From assembly GCA_022571845.1 (NCBI GenBank), contig JACZXB010000003.1:1-64000 (forward strand): a DNA stretch of 64,000 nt, read 5' to 3'. The notes below the pieces were generated by a model, which searched no databases, was not told where the DNA came from, and was given only the letters and a program-made list of their open reading frames with translations. The stretch is from Candidatus Zixiibacteriota bacterium (GTDB lineage Bacteria > Zixibacteria > MSB-5A5 > GN15 > FEB-12). Made by a program: the position numbers and the translations under genes. Of this stretch, positions 25,771 through 29,500 are shown in pieces; the stretch's first letter is position 1; every line of letters starts with the position of its first letter.

Positions 25771-25972
25771 TTTCCTCAGGGGAGACCTGGATGGCACCTT
25801 TAACTATACCATGAATGACGTAGTATTCCTGGTGAACTATATTTTTAGGGATGGACCTGAGCCAGATCCTCTCCAAGCCGGAGACGTTGATGCCAGCGGC
25901 GCGATAAATACTGCCGACCTGTCTTACCTGGTTAACTTTATCTATCGAGGTGGCCCGGCTCCACCGCAATAG
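2..25972 (+). CDS. Giant tandem Ig/cadherin-like repeat protein with C-terminal dockerin-like pair (5' end outside window)
   Basis: The frame is open from the first complete codon of the window to the TAG at 25970, giving at least 8656 residues; the true start and any signal peptide lie upstream. It is built of about 90 tandem units, mostly 94 or 95 aa. Each begins near a GNQxPVL motif, then has an E-G/N step, an LPxGA turn, an acidic DNGDG loop, an invariant-looking DWTP, and an aromatic strand ending DSEVVTITV. This resembles the putative Ig (He_PIG) and cadherin-like domains of surface adhesins. The last units (from about 23390) are strongly diverged. The final 65 residues hold two dockerin-like loops (about 25780-25965) ending GGPAPPQ. 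I noticed no cysteine. Such proteins are normally secreted and act at the cell surface in adhesion or as stalks or filaments; that role is inferred. No promoter is visible inside the window. Confidence 0.93.
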   Translation, partial: QSTTENVLLSFGVSATDIESTPVLITSALPTGAVFTDNGNGTGSFDWTPDFLQSGFYSVTFYATDDSSAIDSEVVTITVNDGGNQLPALSAIGAQSTTENILLSFGVSATDIESTPVLTTSTLPTGAVFTDNGNGTGSFDWTPDFLQSGSYNVTFYATDDSIAVDSEVVTITVNEAGNQLPVLAAIGVQSTIENILLSFGVSATDAEGALPTLTTSTLPTGAVFTDNGNGTGSFNWTPDFFQSGSYSVTFYATDDSAAVDSEVVTITVNDAGNQLPVLAAIGAQSTTENVLLSFGVSATDTESTPALTTSALPTGALFTDNGNGTGSFDWTPTFLQSGSYNITFYATDDSTAVDSEVVTITVNDGGNQLPILAAIGARSTFENVTLSFAVSATDIESTPVLSISNLPSGASFTVNGDGTGSFDWTPTFLQSGLYNVTFYATDDSASVDSEVVTITVSDGGNQLPILTLIGAQSTTENVLLSFGISASDIESTPVLTTSSLPSGAVFTDNGNGTGSFDWIPTFLQSGSYSVTFYAADDSTAVDSEIVSITVNEAGNQAPTLAVIGAQSATENVLLSFGVSATDIEGTVSLTTAALPPGASFVDNGDGSGSFDWTPTFLQSGSYNVTFYATDDSTAVDSEVVTITVNDGGNQLPILASIGAHSTTENILLDFNISATDIESTPVLTTSSLPNAAIFTDNGNGTASFDWTPLYNQAGVYNIIFYATDDSTAIDSEIVVITIIEAGNQPVTLNPIGNQLVSEGNNLGFTVSATDPDSTFAVMTTSALPSGATYIDNGDGSAIFDWTPDFTQSGSYNITFYATDGISTDSEIININVLESGNQPPTLAAIGDKSLTEGALLSFSVSAVDPDSTIPGLSTSTLPTGALFVNNGDGTGSFDWTPDFTQSGIYNITFYATDGVATDSEQISITVNEAGNQSPVLTPIGARGVTEGTNLNFGVSAFDPDGTTPILSTSSLPTGAVFVDSGNGSGSFDWTPSFTQSGVYIVIFYATDGSATDSEIVTISVVEEGNQSPVLALIGAQVTTEGINLNFGVSASDPDSTTPSLTTSSLPIGAIFTDNSDGTGTFDWTPEFVQSGTFNLTFYASDGVEIDSETIVITVNEAGNQEPVMATIGPQSTIEGINLNFVISAIDPDSTFLTLITSSLPSGASFTDNGDGTGTFDWTPTFTQSGSYFVIFSAIDDSSAGDSEIVSITVNEAGNQSPVLTAIGAQSTTENINLAFSVSAADPDATIPTLSTSSLPSGATFVDNGDGSGDFSWTPNYIQAGAYNITFYASDGAVSDSEIVAITVTEAGNQTPVMSAVGAQSTTEGILLSFVLSASDADSTIPAFSASTLPSGASLTDNGDGTGTFNWTPTFLQSGVYSVTFYATDASLAVDSEVVSITVNDAGNQLPILATIGAQSTTENLNLNFVISASDPEGAPPSLTTSALPAGATFVDNGTGTGTFDWIPDFTQSGSYNVTFYATDDSTAVDSEQVTITVIESGNQAPVLDPIGAKGSTEGVLLTFSLSASDLDATTPTLSAIVLPSGASLFDNGDGTADFSWTPDFVQSGIYIVTFIADDGLAADSETITITISDAGNQNPVLATVGSRNILEGANLNFVTSATDPEGNPPALTTSTLPSGATFIDNGDGTATFDWTPNFNQSGIYGVSFYATDDSSAVDSENVTITVTEAGNQIPVLAAIGPQSTSENVQLLFSISASDPDATTPTLSAVSLPTGAVFTDNGNGTGSFDWTPNFTQAGTYIVTFIASDGLASDSEIVSITVNEEGNQAPTLAVIGAKSVTEGANLNFTATATDLDGTTPSLSSSTLPDGASFTDNLDGSGTFDWTPTFIQAGSYNVTFYASDGALTDSEVVTITVNEAGNQGPILFSIGSKATTEGIQLTFGISATDPDSTIPALSAVSLPGGAIFTDNGDGTGTFDWTPNFIQGGVYNVIFIAADSLAADSEIVTITVTEAGNQLPVLATIGAQNITEGINLNFAVSASDPDSTTPALTTSSLPSGASFTDNGNGTGTFDWTPDFTQAGTYIIIFRASDGLASDSEVVAITVNEAGNQTPVLSGIGPRSTTEGAALNIVVSATDADGTIPVISTSALPTGATFTDNLDGTADFNWLPTFTQSGSYVVTFYATDGAAIDSEVVSITVNEAGNQIPQLEPIGAKGTTEGINLNFEISASDVDGTTPSLTTSTLPSGASFIDNGNGTGTFAWTPDFTQSGTYNVTFYATDGIATDSEVVTISVSEAGNQAPVLNPIGSRITNEGVNLNFGISGSDPDGLLPSLTTSALPAGATFTDNGDGTGTFDWTPSFVQAGLYNITFFASDGAAKDSEIVSITVIEVGNQTPVLTAIGSKSATEGTSLNFGITASDPDSTIPNLSISSLPAGATFVNNGDGTGSFDWTPDFTQSGIYSVTFYATDGLATDSEQVTITIFEAGNQNPVLAAIGAQSVTEGSLLTFTATASDPDGTFPTFTTSALPSGAAFVDNLNGTATFDWTPNFIQSGVYSVTFFATDGLATDSEVVSITVTEAGNQVPQLATIGAQNTTEGVNLNFAVSAFDADSTIPILIASSLPTGASFTDNGNGSGTFDWTPTFTQSGTYNVTFYATDSIATDSEVVTIGVNEAGNQSPVLAAIGAKSSTEGINLNFSISSSDPDGSTPALTTSSLPAGATFIDNGNGSGTFDWLTDFTQSGTFFVTFRASDGILVDSEIVTITILEAGNQSPVLNSIGAKSVAEGQNLLFSISGTDPDGTTPTLTSSALPSGATFTDNGDGTGFFDWTPNFIQAGSYNITFYSSDGVETDSELVTITVNEAGNQTPTLAAIGAQVIAEGVNLNFVVSATDADSTILFMLAAPLPAGATFIDNGDGTGTFDWTPDFTQSGTYNVTFAASDGLATDSEVVTINVNESGNQDPLLDPIGFQSTTEDVNLNFNITASDPDGTTPTLSTSSLPTGAIFVDSGNGTGNFDWTPGFDQSGDYLVTFYATDGVAIDSEIVQITVNEVGNQAPILTAIGAKNVGEGGNLNFGVTASDADATTPNLSTSALPAGATFVDNLNGSGSFDWSPDFTQSGTYNVTFYASDGLLTDSEVVTITVNDAGNQLPVLAAIGSQTTIEGTNLNFNLSAADVDGPSPVLTTSILPIGATFIDNGDGSGSFDWTPGFTQSGTYGVTFYATDDSLAVDSEVVTISVNEAGNQPPVLATIGSKSVTEGANLSYGVSAVDPDSTTPALNTSTLPLGASFTDNGDGSGDFDWTPDFTQAGSYFVIFYATDGVATDSEIVSFTINEAGNQAPQLTAIGAKSVTEGINLNFSIAASDPDGTTPGFSTVILPTGATFIDNGDGTATFDWTPSFVQSGVYNVTFLTTDGALSDSEIVTITVNEAGNQAPELAAIGSQSTTEGENLNFSILATDPDVTTPSLTTSALPPGAVFTDNGDGTGIFDWTPSFTQSGSYFVIFHASDGISSDSEVVSIIVNEAGNQSPVLSTIGSQSVVEGSSLNFTVSAVDPDSTTPVLTALNLPSGAVFTDNGDGSGSFAWSPDFIQAGGYSVTFYATDGSASDSEVVTITVIEAGNQPPVLAVIGAQSVSEGINLTLAISASDADLTTPSFSASTLPSGASFTDNGDGSASFDWTPDFTQAGSYLVTFRATDGQATDSEVVTITVSEAGNQRPVLAAIGAKSTSEGILLTFGVSAVDADGTFPLLSTTALPSGAVFTDNSDGSGSFDWTPDFTQSGLYSVTFIASDSLAADSETISITVGEVGNQSPILAAIGSQSSSENVNLTFAVSASDPDGTIPVLTALNLPGGATFVDNGNGSGSFDWTPSFVQAGTYLITFRASDGVLSDSEIVAVTIFETGNQSPVLASIGAQDISEGANLNFVTTASDPDSTTPSFSSTTLPAGASYTDNGDGSATFDWTPDFTQSGVYNITFYATDGSLTDSEAVVITVTEAGNQAPLLAAIGSKGTTEGVNLNFSVFASDPDSTIPALSTSTLPSGATFTDNTDGSGSFDWTPDFTQSGTYNVTFYAADGIATDSEIVSITVNEVGNQAPLLEVIGAQTTTENINLSFAVSAVDPDGTTPVLTTSALPAGASFVDSGDGSGAFDWTPTFIQSGSYFVIFYASDGVASDSEVVSITVNEAGNQPPLLSAIGAKSTTEGVSLNFVVSASDADGTNATLSTSSLPAGVTFIDNGDGTADFDWTPNFIQSGSYNITFYASDGLASDSEVVTITVNEAGNQAPLLSAIGARATTEGINLNFDVTASDADSTIPTLSTSALPTGASFIDNGDGSGSFDWTPIFTQSGSYSITFYAADGSASDSEVVNITVNEAGNQIPILATIGAQTTSEGVNLNFNVSATDADSLIPLLTTSLLPPGASFIDNGDGSGSFDWTPTFTQASSYFVIFIASDGVAADSEIVAITVNEAGNQSPVLAVIGAQSVSEGQLLNFSIASSDPDGSTPSLSALSLPSGASFIDNSDGSGTFDWIPDFTQGGIYSVTFVASDGSLSDSEVVTITVTEAGNQTPLLSSIGSQGITEGVNLNFNISATDADATIPALSTSALPSGAIFTDNTNGTGTFDWTPGFTQSGTYNVTFYASDGVLTDSEVVTITVNDAGNQRPLLTAIGAQSSTEGLLLIFAASASDADGTTPSINTGTLPAGAIFIDHGDGSGTFEWTTTFIQAGIYNILFFASDGVLSDSETVQITILEAGNQTPVLAAIGAKFVNEGAGLNFSVTASDPDGTTPSFSNSVLPAGASFIDNGDGSADFNWTPDFTQSGSYNITFRASDGALTDSEVVTITVTESGNQPPILALIGSQSVSEGNNLNFSVSASDPDATIPALSAVSLPAGASFIDNGDGSGSFDWTSNFTQSGTYNITFIASDGVAADSEVVTISVTEAGNQTPVLSAIGPQSTTEDVNLSFVVSATDADGTIPTLTTLNLPAGATFTDNGDGSGSFDWTPDFTQSGTYNVTFKASDGVATASEIVSITVNEVGNQAPVMTLIGAKSVSEGANLNFSIAASDADGSTPTFSTSSLPAGVTFTDNLNGSATFDWTPNFIQSGSYNITFYASDGLLSDSEVVVITVNEAGNQAPQLSAIGAQSTTENLNLNFVLSASDPDSTTPTFSSSTLPSGAIFTDNGDGTADFNWTPSFIQSGTYNITFRASDGTATDSEVVTITVIEAGNQPPLLASIGPQSVIEGQLLALAISASDVDGPAPTLLTSALPNGATFTDNGDGSADFNWTPTFTQNGSYFVIFYASDGIASDSEIVSITVNEAGNQPPLLAAIGAQTVSEGANLNFAVSASDADGTIPGLSASTLPSGATFTDNGNGSGSFDWTPNFTQSGIYIVTFYTSDGALSDSEVVTITVTEAGNQTPLLTTIGTQLITEGSTLSFALSATDADSTIPTLSTSALPSGASFTDNSDGTADFDWTPNFIQSGTYNVTFYASDGIATDSEAVTITVSEAGNQTPTLEPVGPQVTTEGIQLIINLSASDPDSIIPTLSTSALPTGAIFTDNGNGSGNLDWTPTFTQAGIYSITFFASDGAAKDSEIVSITVIEAGNQTPLLSLIGSQSTTEGLSLSFGASATDADGTTPALSASALPAGASFIDHGNGSGSFNWTPDFTQSGIYNITFKATDGVATDSEVVTITVSESGNQAPLLSSIGSQSVTEGDNLNFSIAAADPDSTTPILSTSSLPSGALFTDNGDGSGSFDWSPDFTQSAVYSVTFYASDGFLIDSEVVTVTVNEAGNQDPVLATVGQKFVLEGVNLNFTISATDADSTIPSLTATDLPTGASFVDHGDGTGTFDWTPAFIQSGTYFVFFFASDGLVSDSEIVRITVNEAGNQIPVLATIGSQSITEGINLSFALAAVDPDSTIPTLSTSSLPTGAIFSDNGNGTADFNWTPSFDQSGSYNITFFASDGASKDSEVVTITVTDGGNQAPLLSAIGNKTVLEGANLNFALSASDVDATIPILTTSSLPTGATFIDNGDGSADFDWTPNFIQSGIYSVTFYASDGLLTDSEVVNITVNEAGNQTPILAAIGSQSTIEGATLNFAVSATDADSTIPALLALSLPAGAVFIDNGDGSGSFDWAPNFTQSGVYNLTFYATDGLAADTEIVSISVSEAGNQTPILTAIGAQSTSEGVNLNFALSATDADSTTPVLSALSLPNGAVFIDNSDGSGSFDWTPDFTQAGSYNVTFIASDGVAADSEIVAITVGESGNQAPQLTAIGAKSVTEGINLNFSIAASDPDSTIPTLSTTALPAGASFIDHGDGSADFDWIPNFIQSGSYNITFYANDGFLSDSEVVVITVNEAGNQNPILNTIGQQIVLEGANLNFGITATDADSTKPVLTAIELPIGATFVDNGDGTGTFDWTPAFTQSGTYFVFFYAADSLVSDSEIVKITVNEAGNQLPVLSVIGSQSTTEGINLSFTVSAVDPDSTIPSLSTTSLPAGATFTDNGNGTGSFSWTPGFDQSGIYNVTFFASDGAAKDSEIVTITIGDGGNQAPILSTIGAQAVIEGNNLNFAVSATDIDATIPVLTTSTLPVGATFTDNTDGSGTFDWTPAFIQSGSFNITFYASDGFLIDSEVVTITVIEAGNQTPILTAIGAQTINEGDLLTIFISAVDPDSTTPVLTTSTLPSGATFTDNGNGTGSFNWVPNFIQSGIYNIKFFARDASNAVDSEVVTITVGESGNQPPVLDSIGAQTTTENVPLNFVLTATDPEGITPTMTTSSIPAGATFVDNGNGTANFDWIPTFLQSGVYVVTFFTSDGILSDTETVIITVNEAGNQLPVLDPLSDTSMTEGIDFVLSVFASDAESVPALTTSVLPAGAAFTDSGNGSGSFNWTPDFIQSGSYSVTFYATDDSLAVDSNIVVLTVNEAGNQSPVLSPIGDQAIAEGITLNFGFSASDPEGTTPILSATNLPAGASIIDSGNGAGSFSWTPDFNQSGIYSVTFYATDDSAAVDSEVVTITVNEAGNQAPVLAAIGGQSTAEGIQLLFGVSSSDGEDIAALTTSTLPSGATFVDSGNGSGSFDWTPNFVQSGIYNVTFYATDDSLAVDSEVVEITVNEVGNQLPVLAAIGSKLTTEGIELLFTVTATDGESIPVLTTSALPAGANFVDSGNGTASFSWTPDFLQSGIYNVTVYATDDSLAVDSEVVVITVNEAGNQIPVLAAIGAQGTPEGFILLFAVSAVDVESVPSLTTSTLPSGAVFVDSGNGNGSFDWTPNFVQSGIYNITFYATDDSLAVDSEVVTITVDDGGNQLPVLTLIGAQFTPENVLLTFGVSATDIESIPNLTTSALPAGAVFVDSGNGNGAFNWTPSFLQSGVYNITFYATDNSLAVDSEIVTITVTELGNQIPVLAAIGAQAATEGILLAFAISATDGEGIPVLTTSTLPAGAAFVDSANGSGSFIWTPNFVQSGVYNLTFYATDDSLAVDSEVVTITVSEVGNQLPLLDSIGAQTTTEGIAVSFSLSSTDAESIPSLTTSTLPAGVLFVDSGNGSGSFDWTPDFLQSGIYNITFYATDDSLAVDSEIITITVNDAGNQSPLLDSIGAQTTPEGLQLLFIVTASDGESIPVLTTSALPSGAVFVDSGNGSASFDWLPDFTQAGVYNVTFYATDDSSAVDSEIVTITVTESGNPPVLDSISDTTVTESFLLTFIVTASDPDSTIPTLSTSVLPAGAIFVDSGNGTGEFSWTPSFTQNGTYPITFYATDGLSTDSQIVTITVLDVGNQTPIIDSIGDRTVAEGANLAIIVTASDGESIPVLTTTALPIGATFADSGNGTGYFDWTPGFTQSGSYPITFYATDDSLAVDSQLITITVTESGDQSPVFDSLGDFTTTELDTLIITVRAVDPESTAISLAVIFNSTSFTFVDSGNGVGVLTYIPSLFDAGLDTVKFLATDSGSPPRTTTIVSVITTIENNQPPVFDSAGPYAIEVNDTLIFTVFASDSTDQDTTHSVFLTTTGLPANASFTDNGDNTGTITFAPVPGQEGLDTLGFLATDEGTPALSGIMDVEIMVVGVNIPPVLNPIGAQSVKEGDLLTINLSGYDPDSTMIPYFSVDTSELTGDITFVDNGNGTAVFTYIPTFLESGLLNVSFRIHDGIDFDNEDVIIQVSDFGNRLPLYDSIPSPSVTEGDSAVVYLTAYDPDGGPVVLSIDEDATPLPPNFIFTDSGNGLATLELYPVFNQAGTYPLDLIVADDSSTADTFSMIVQIIEAGPQPPVLDSIPDYSLDEATNLTFTITTSDIDSVPPILTTSALPGNSSFTDNEDYTGTFSWTPTHDDSGSYTITFYATDADPATTMVDSQEITIVVNDVNRPPFMDNLPNPSNTMNEFDTLSLYFTATDQDGSTPSIRVTLSGADTMATNMTFFDSGNGAGVFTFIPDHTQGNDDPTSYSYIVTAIDEFDSTLTQSSGTRTIRVNNVNVVPTLNFLDGVGPFNIVEGESISIRVLAEDIDGIITSLDATNLPPGATFTGPIIYFKTVNWTPLFNQAGSYTMNISTSDNDSASADQSVQINVAEFGNHAPSFITTFPDTIEFFVGVVGNIVVKAQDLDFDIITISLDLGPPSGTFVDSGNGTGVHSFLPDSALIDSVFPVRFIVTDIPAGLTDTLTTSYWVRNFLRGDLDGTFNYTMNDVVFLVNYIFRDGPEPDPLQAGDVDASGAINTADLSYLVNFIYRGGPAPPQ
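16622..20008 (+). repeat. Six-unit higher-order duplication inside the array (2 x about 1.69 kb)
   Basis: Units starting at 16622, 17186 and 18032 correspond to units starting at 18314, 18878 and 19724, each exactly 1692 bp (6 x 282) later. The match rests on features that are otherwise rare in the array and recur in the same order: an ESGNQAP junction, SIAA with DGFLxDSE, a GNQ(D/N)P unit with TYFVFF and LVSDSEIV, a unit with FDQSG and FFASDG, a DGGNQAP junction, then DATIP and GNQTPIL. The two blocks therefore derive from a block duplication rather than single-unit amplification. Confidence 0.8.
25780..25965 (+). other. Dockerin-like calcium-binding pair at the end of the giant protein
   Basis: Two EF-hand-like loops with the 1,3,12 spacing of acidic residues are visible: DLDGTFNYTMND followed by a hydrophobic helix VVFLVNYIF, and DVDASGAINTAD followed by LSYLVNFIY. 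Each helix ends in an RxGP turn. Dockerin pairs bind two calcium ions and dock to cohesin domains in cellulosomal bacteria; outside those, dockerins are widespread with unknown partners. No cohesin was recognised in this window. Confidence 0.8.
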
Positions 25973-26081
25973 TTGCGCCCAAAGCTCCGGACGATGACCC
26001 AATACCCCTGATTTGAAAGGATTTTCGACAAGAATCGCTGCAGTGCAAGTAGACCTGAAAGCTTAAAACTGGGAAATTCTC

Positions 26082-26110
26082 TTGACAATTTCCTTACTCT
26101 CCTATATTAT
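26082..26110 (+). promoter_or_regulatory. Sigma70-like promoter for the 1180-aa exported protein
   Basis: TTGACA at 26082-26087 and TATTAT at 26105-26110 are separated by 17 bp. It lies 110 bp after the giant gene and predicts a transcript start near 26117, leaving a leader of about 410 nt before the ATG at 26526. Confidence 0.7.
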
Positions 26111-26116
26111 AGTTTG

Positions 26117-26525
26117 ACCCACTACTGGGGAAGTCGGCCTGTACACGGCCATTTCTCAATAGATATGTGGTAAGTTTAGAACTGCCACACGTAATGACAA
26201 CATCAGCGGAAGCTGGTTAATTCTTAAAACGGCGGAATTTACAACAATACGGTATTTGTTAACACTTACTTCAGTTACAGACTAATAAAAGGCCAATTAA
26301 GTAGACAACATTATTGGGAATTAACAATATAGTTAACTTTTTCGCGCTGTAATGTGCATCTGCGAAGGGAGGTGAATCTGCAAAAGAGTAAAAAAACAGT
26401 GTTTTGTCTGTCCCTTAGTTTAGGGACAAAAGGTGAACTACTTTTCAATTGCAACGCATTTGCGTTTGGTGAAGGAACAATTATTTAATGGGAACTTTTA
26501 AAAAAACTTTCGAAAGGAGTAATAG
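26117..26525 (+). promoter_or_regulatory. Long structured 5' leader of the 1180-aa protein gene
   Basis: This gene-free stretch holds two clean hairpins: TGTCCCT/AGGGACA at 26409-26415 and 26422-26428 with a 6-nt loop, and AACGC/GCGTT at 26453-26457 and 26462-26466. A perfect Shine-Dalgarno-like GGAGGTGAA sits at 26368-26376, 150 nt before the real start codon. From it a 38-codon frame (GTG 26372 or CTG 26378, stop before 26490) could be translated as a leader peptide. The gene's own ribosome site is AAGGAG just before 26526. Whether the leader regulates is unknown. Confidence 0.45.
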
Positions 26526-29500
26526 ATGACAAGGAGAATTCCTTTAGTACTAATTTTCTCCTTACTGGTGATCGCTGTTAGTGCGACAACAGTATTCTCC
26601 GCCAAAAAGGCAGGGGAAAATCAGCGCTACAATCCTATTATCAAAGTGGTTAGGGATTACGCATTTCCGATGGAGTATCCTAATATAAATGCCACGGCCC
26701 CTCAAGACGGCGATTATATGCAAGCTTCATTAGGAGCTTCGGGGCGAACTCTCTCTCCGGGTACCGCTATTGGCAACACTTATTACGACTATCAGACTAA
26801 CCACCGCATGAACCGTCGTACAATGATCGGTCGTAATTTCGATGCCGGTTTAAACGATACACTGACGATTGTTCACGCGGCCTGGATGGACCTGCCTGGT
26901 CCGAATTTTGGTAATGCCCGTACTGCTGGTTATGCTGCTTATATCGCCGCCGCCGTAGGCCCAGGTTATTTGTCAGAAGTAAATATCACATTTTTCCCGG
27001 AGTATTGCGGCTATTTTGAACTTGAAGTTACTCCTGACAACAGGGCTATTATTGCCGGTCACTGGAATCCTACTGGCAATAGTGATACTTATAAACCGAC
27101 AGTCTGGTATGATGAAGTAGCCCCTGCTGATGCTGGCTTTGCTGTCAAACACGTTGTGCCCGTAGCTCTGTCGGATTGGAAAAACCCTTATGCCCCTGGC
27201 AGTGGCGACGAAAATGTAATATGGCCGACTGTTGCTTTCCAGGTCAGACCGACCGGTGAAACAGTAACACATTTGGCTGGTATCACATTCGGTGGAGGTG
27301 GTGCAAATGTTGGTTATTACTTTCGCAGGGAAGGTCATGCAGACAGTGCTCTGGGTGATGGTTCTTTGTCGAGCTGTTTTATAGCTGGAGAGATTGACCC
27401 TATCGTACAAGGCTGGGAATGCCCGTGGGTCTTTGACACTATATTTAATATTTCGGAAACATTAGAAGCTTCCAAGAAGTCAGGTAAAGTGGCACTTTTC
27501 TGGGCAGGTAATCTGCCGGAACCCGATTGTGATACCTGTTCAATCAACGAAGACCTTGGTTTTCCCAGGAGCGGTTTTTTCAACGATATTTATTATCAGA
27601 TTTCAGATGACTATGGTGTTACCTGGAATCCGAGAGTCAATGCTACCAAGTTTGATACATTGACAGACAGATGGATAGCCAGGGCCGATATTGCTGGTCT
27701 CTGGGTCGGTGATGCTCCTGATGAAGAGTTCCACTTAGCCTGGAACGCCTCAGACATTGCCCGCTTCCTGAGTGAAGGTGGTGGTATTGCTTTTACAGCT
27801 CGTGTATATCACTGGGCAGAGTCATTTCCGGGTTTAGGTTTTGGTCCACGTGTAGCGATGACCAGCCAGATCGATATCGATACATGTAATCCCGGACCTA
27901 ATAATGCTAACCTTTCTAAAGTTACCATGGCGACCTGTGCCGGTAACATTTATATTGCAGCAGTGGATCTTTATGATGGTCATAATGGTGATCCGGCCAA
28001 TCCGGACTGTTCAGAACGTGGTTACACTGGTGGCTTCCGTGGAGCAGTTAATGGTGAGATAGTTATTGTAATATCAGATAACAACGGTGTATCTTTTGAT
28101 CTTCCTCACAACCTGACCCGTTCACCAACTCCTCATTGTGATGAAGAAGGGGGTGTTGTAGGACCATGTGATTCAGATACCTATGCTTCATTGGCCCCTT
28201 ATGGTATAACGACACTATCTGGAGATGATTTCTCAGAAGTAGACACAGTCCTTCCTCGTTCAGTCCCTTATCCTGATGGAACAGGCTCAGACTGGCTGCA
28301 TATTACTTATATAAATGATCTTGATCCGGGTGCAATTGTTTTTCAGGATGGAACCTGGCGGAACAACCCGATTAGGCATTTCCGTATAGCCTGTGTTGAT
28401 CCTGATCAGATACCGGTTCCGATTTATGAATACACCGAAGTAAACTGGCCTAACTATGTCAAACCCGATACTATCAAAGACACTACCCTAACGATAACAA
28501 ACGCCGGTAATGCTACCTTGAACATAACGGTAACAACTGAAGAAGACACCGGCCCCCCCGGCTGGCTTTCAACCTTCGGTTTTGATCCGACAATTCCTGA
28601 TGGAGCCAACAACGTAGATACTGGAACCATTAGATTTGATGCTACAGGCATTACTCAGGCCAAGATAAACTCAGCCGGTGGTCATATAGTGGTATTGGGT
28701 CGAATATTGTTAGACCATGATGGTCCGAGCGATATAGATACCATTGAAGTAACTTTGATAATCACAGACACAGTTCTTGTAACTACTTGGGATACAATCT
28801 CAACAGACGTAATTTCTTTGGCAGTAGCGACCAACGGTCGGTTTGGCGGTGGTAATGCAGCCGGTATAGAAGGAGTCCGTATGGACTACTGGTTTGACCA
28901 GGCCGAGTGCGACACCGAAGATTCCATTGTAGGTAATACCAAGATATACCTTTGGGATGGTAGCTTTGCAGTAGGCGGTCCTGTAGAAATCGATGGTGGT
29001 CTTGATACTATTTTGTCCAACGAGATATTTAGTGCGGGTCCTCGTCAATTCAGTTCAGTCTATTCTTTGGTGGGCCCGCAACCTCCGCTGACTGACGGAA
29101 TGCTTCAGACCTGGAGTACCGGTAAGATGACCAATCATGATTCGTCATTAGCTTTTCATGTGACCTATTATGCGCCACTGGTAACGACTACTTATGGGAC
29201 TCTGCCCAATAAGACCTGGCATGCCGACCAGCAGTTCATCACCAAGAGTCTTAAGATCTGGTCCAACGATGGCCAGAATCATGCACCTCTGGCTATAGGT
29301 GATGTCATAGACTGGGATATCCCGGCAGACGATTCAGGTGGCAATCAAACAGGCAGTAATAACAAAGGTGAAGTAAACTCAGATTTGGGTCTTATTTACT
29401 TTATCGGAGCAGAGTTTAACGTAGATACACTTCCTGGTCATGAGTGTCAGGAGAATGATACGCGTTTTGGTGGTATGGCTTATAGTTATACGAATTATTT

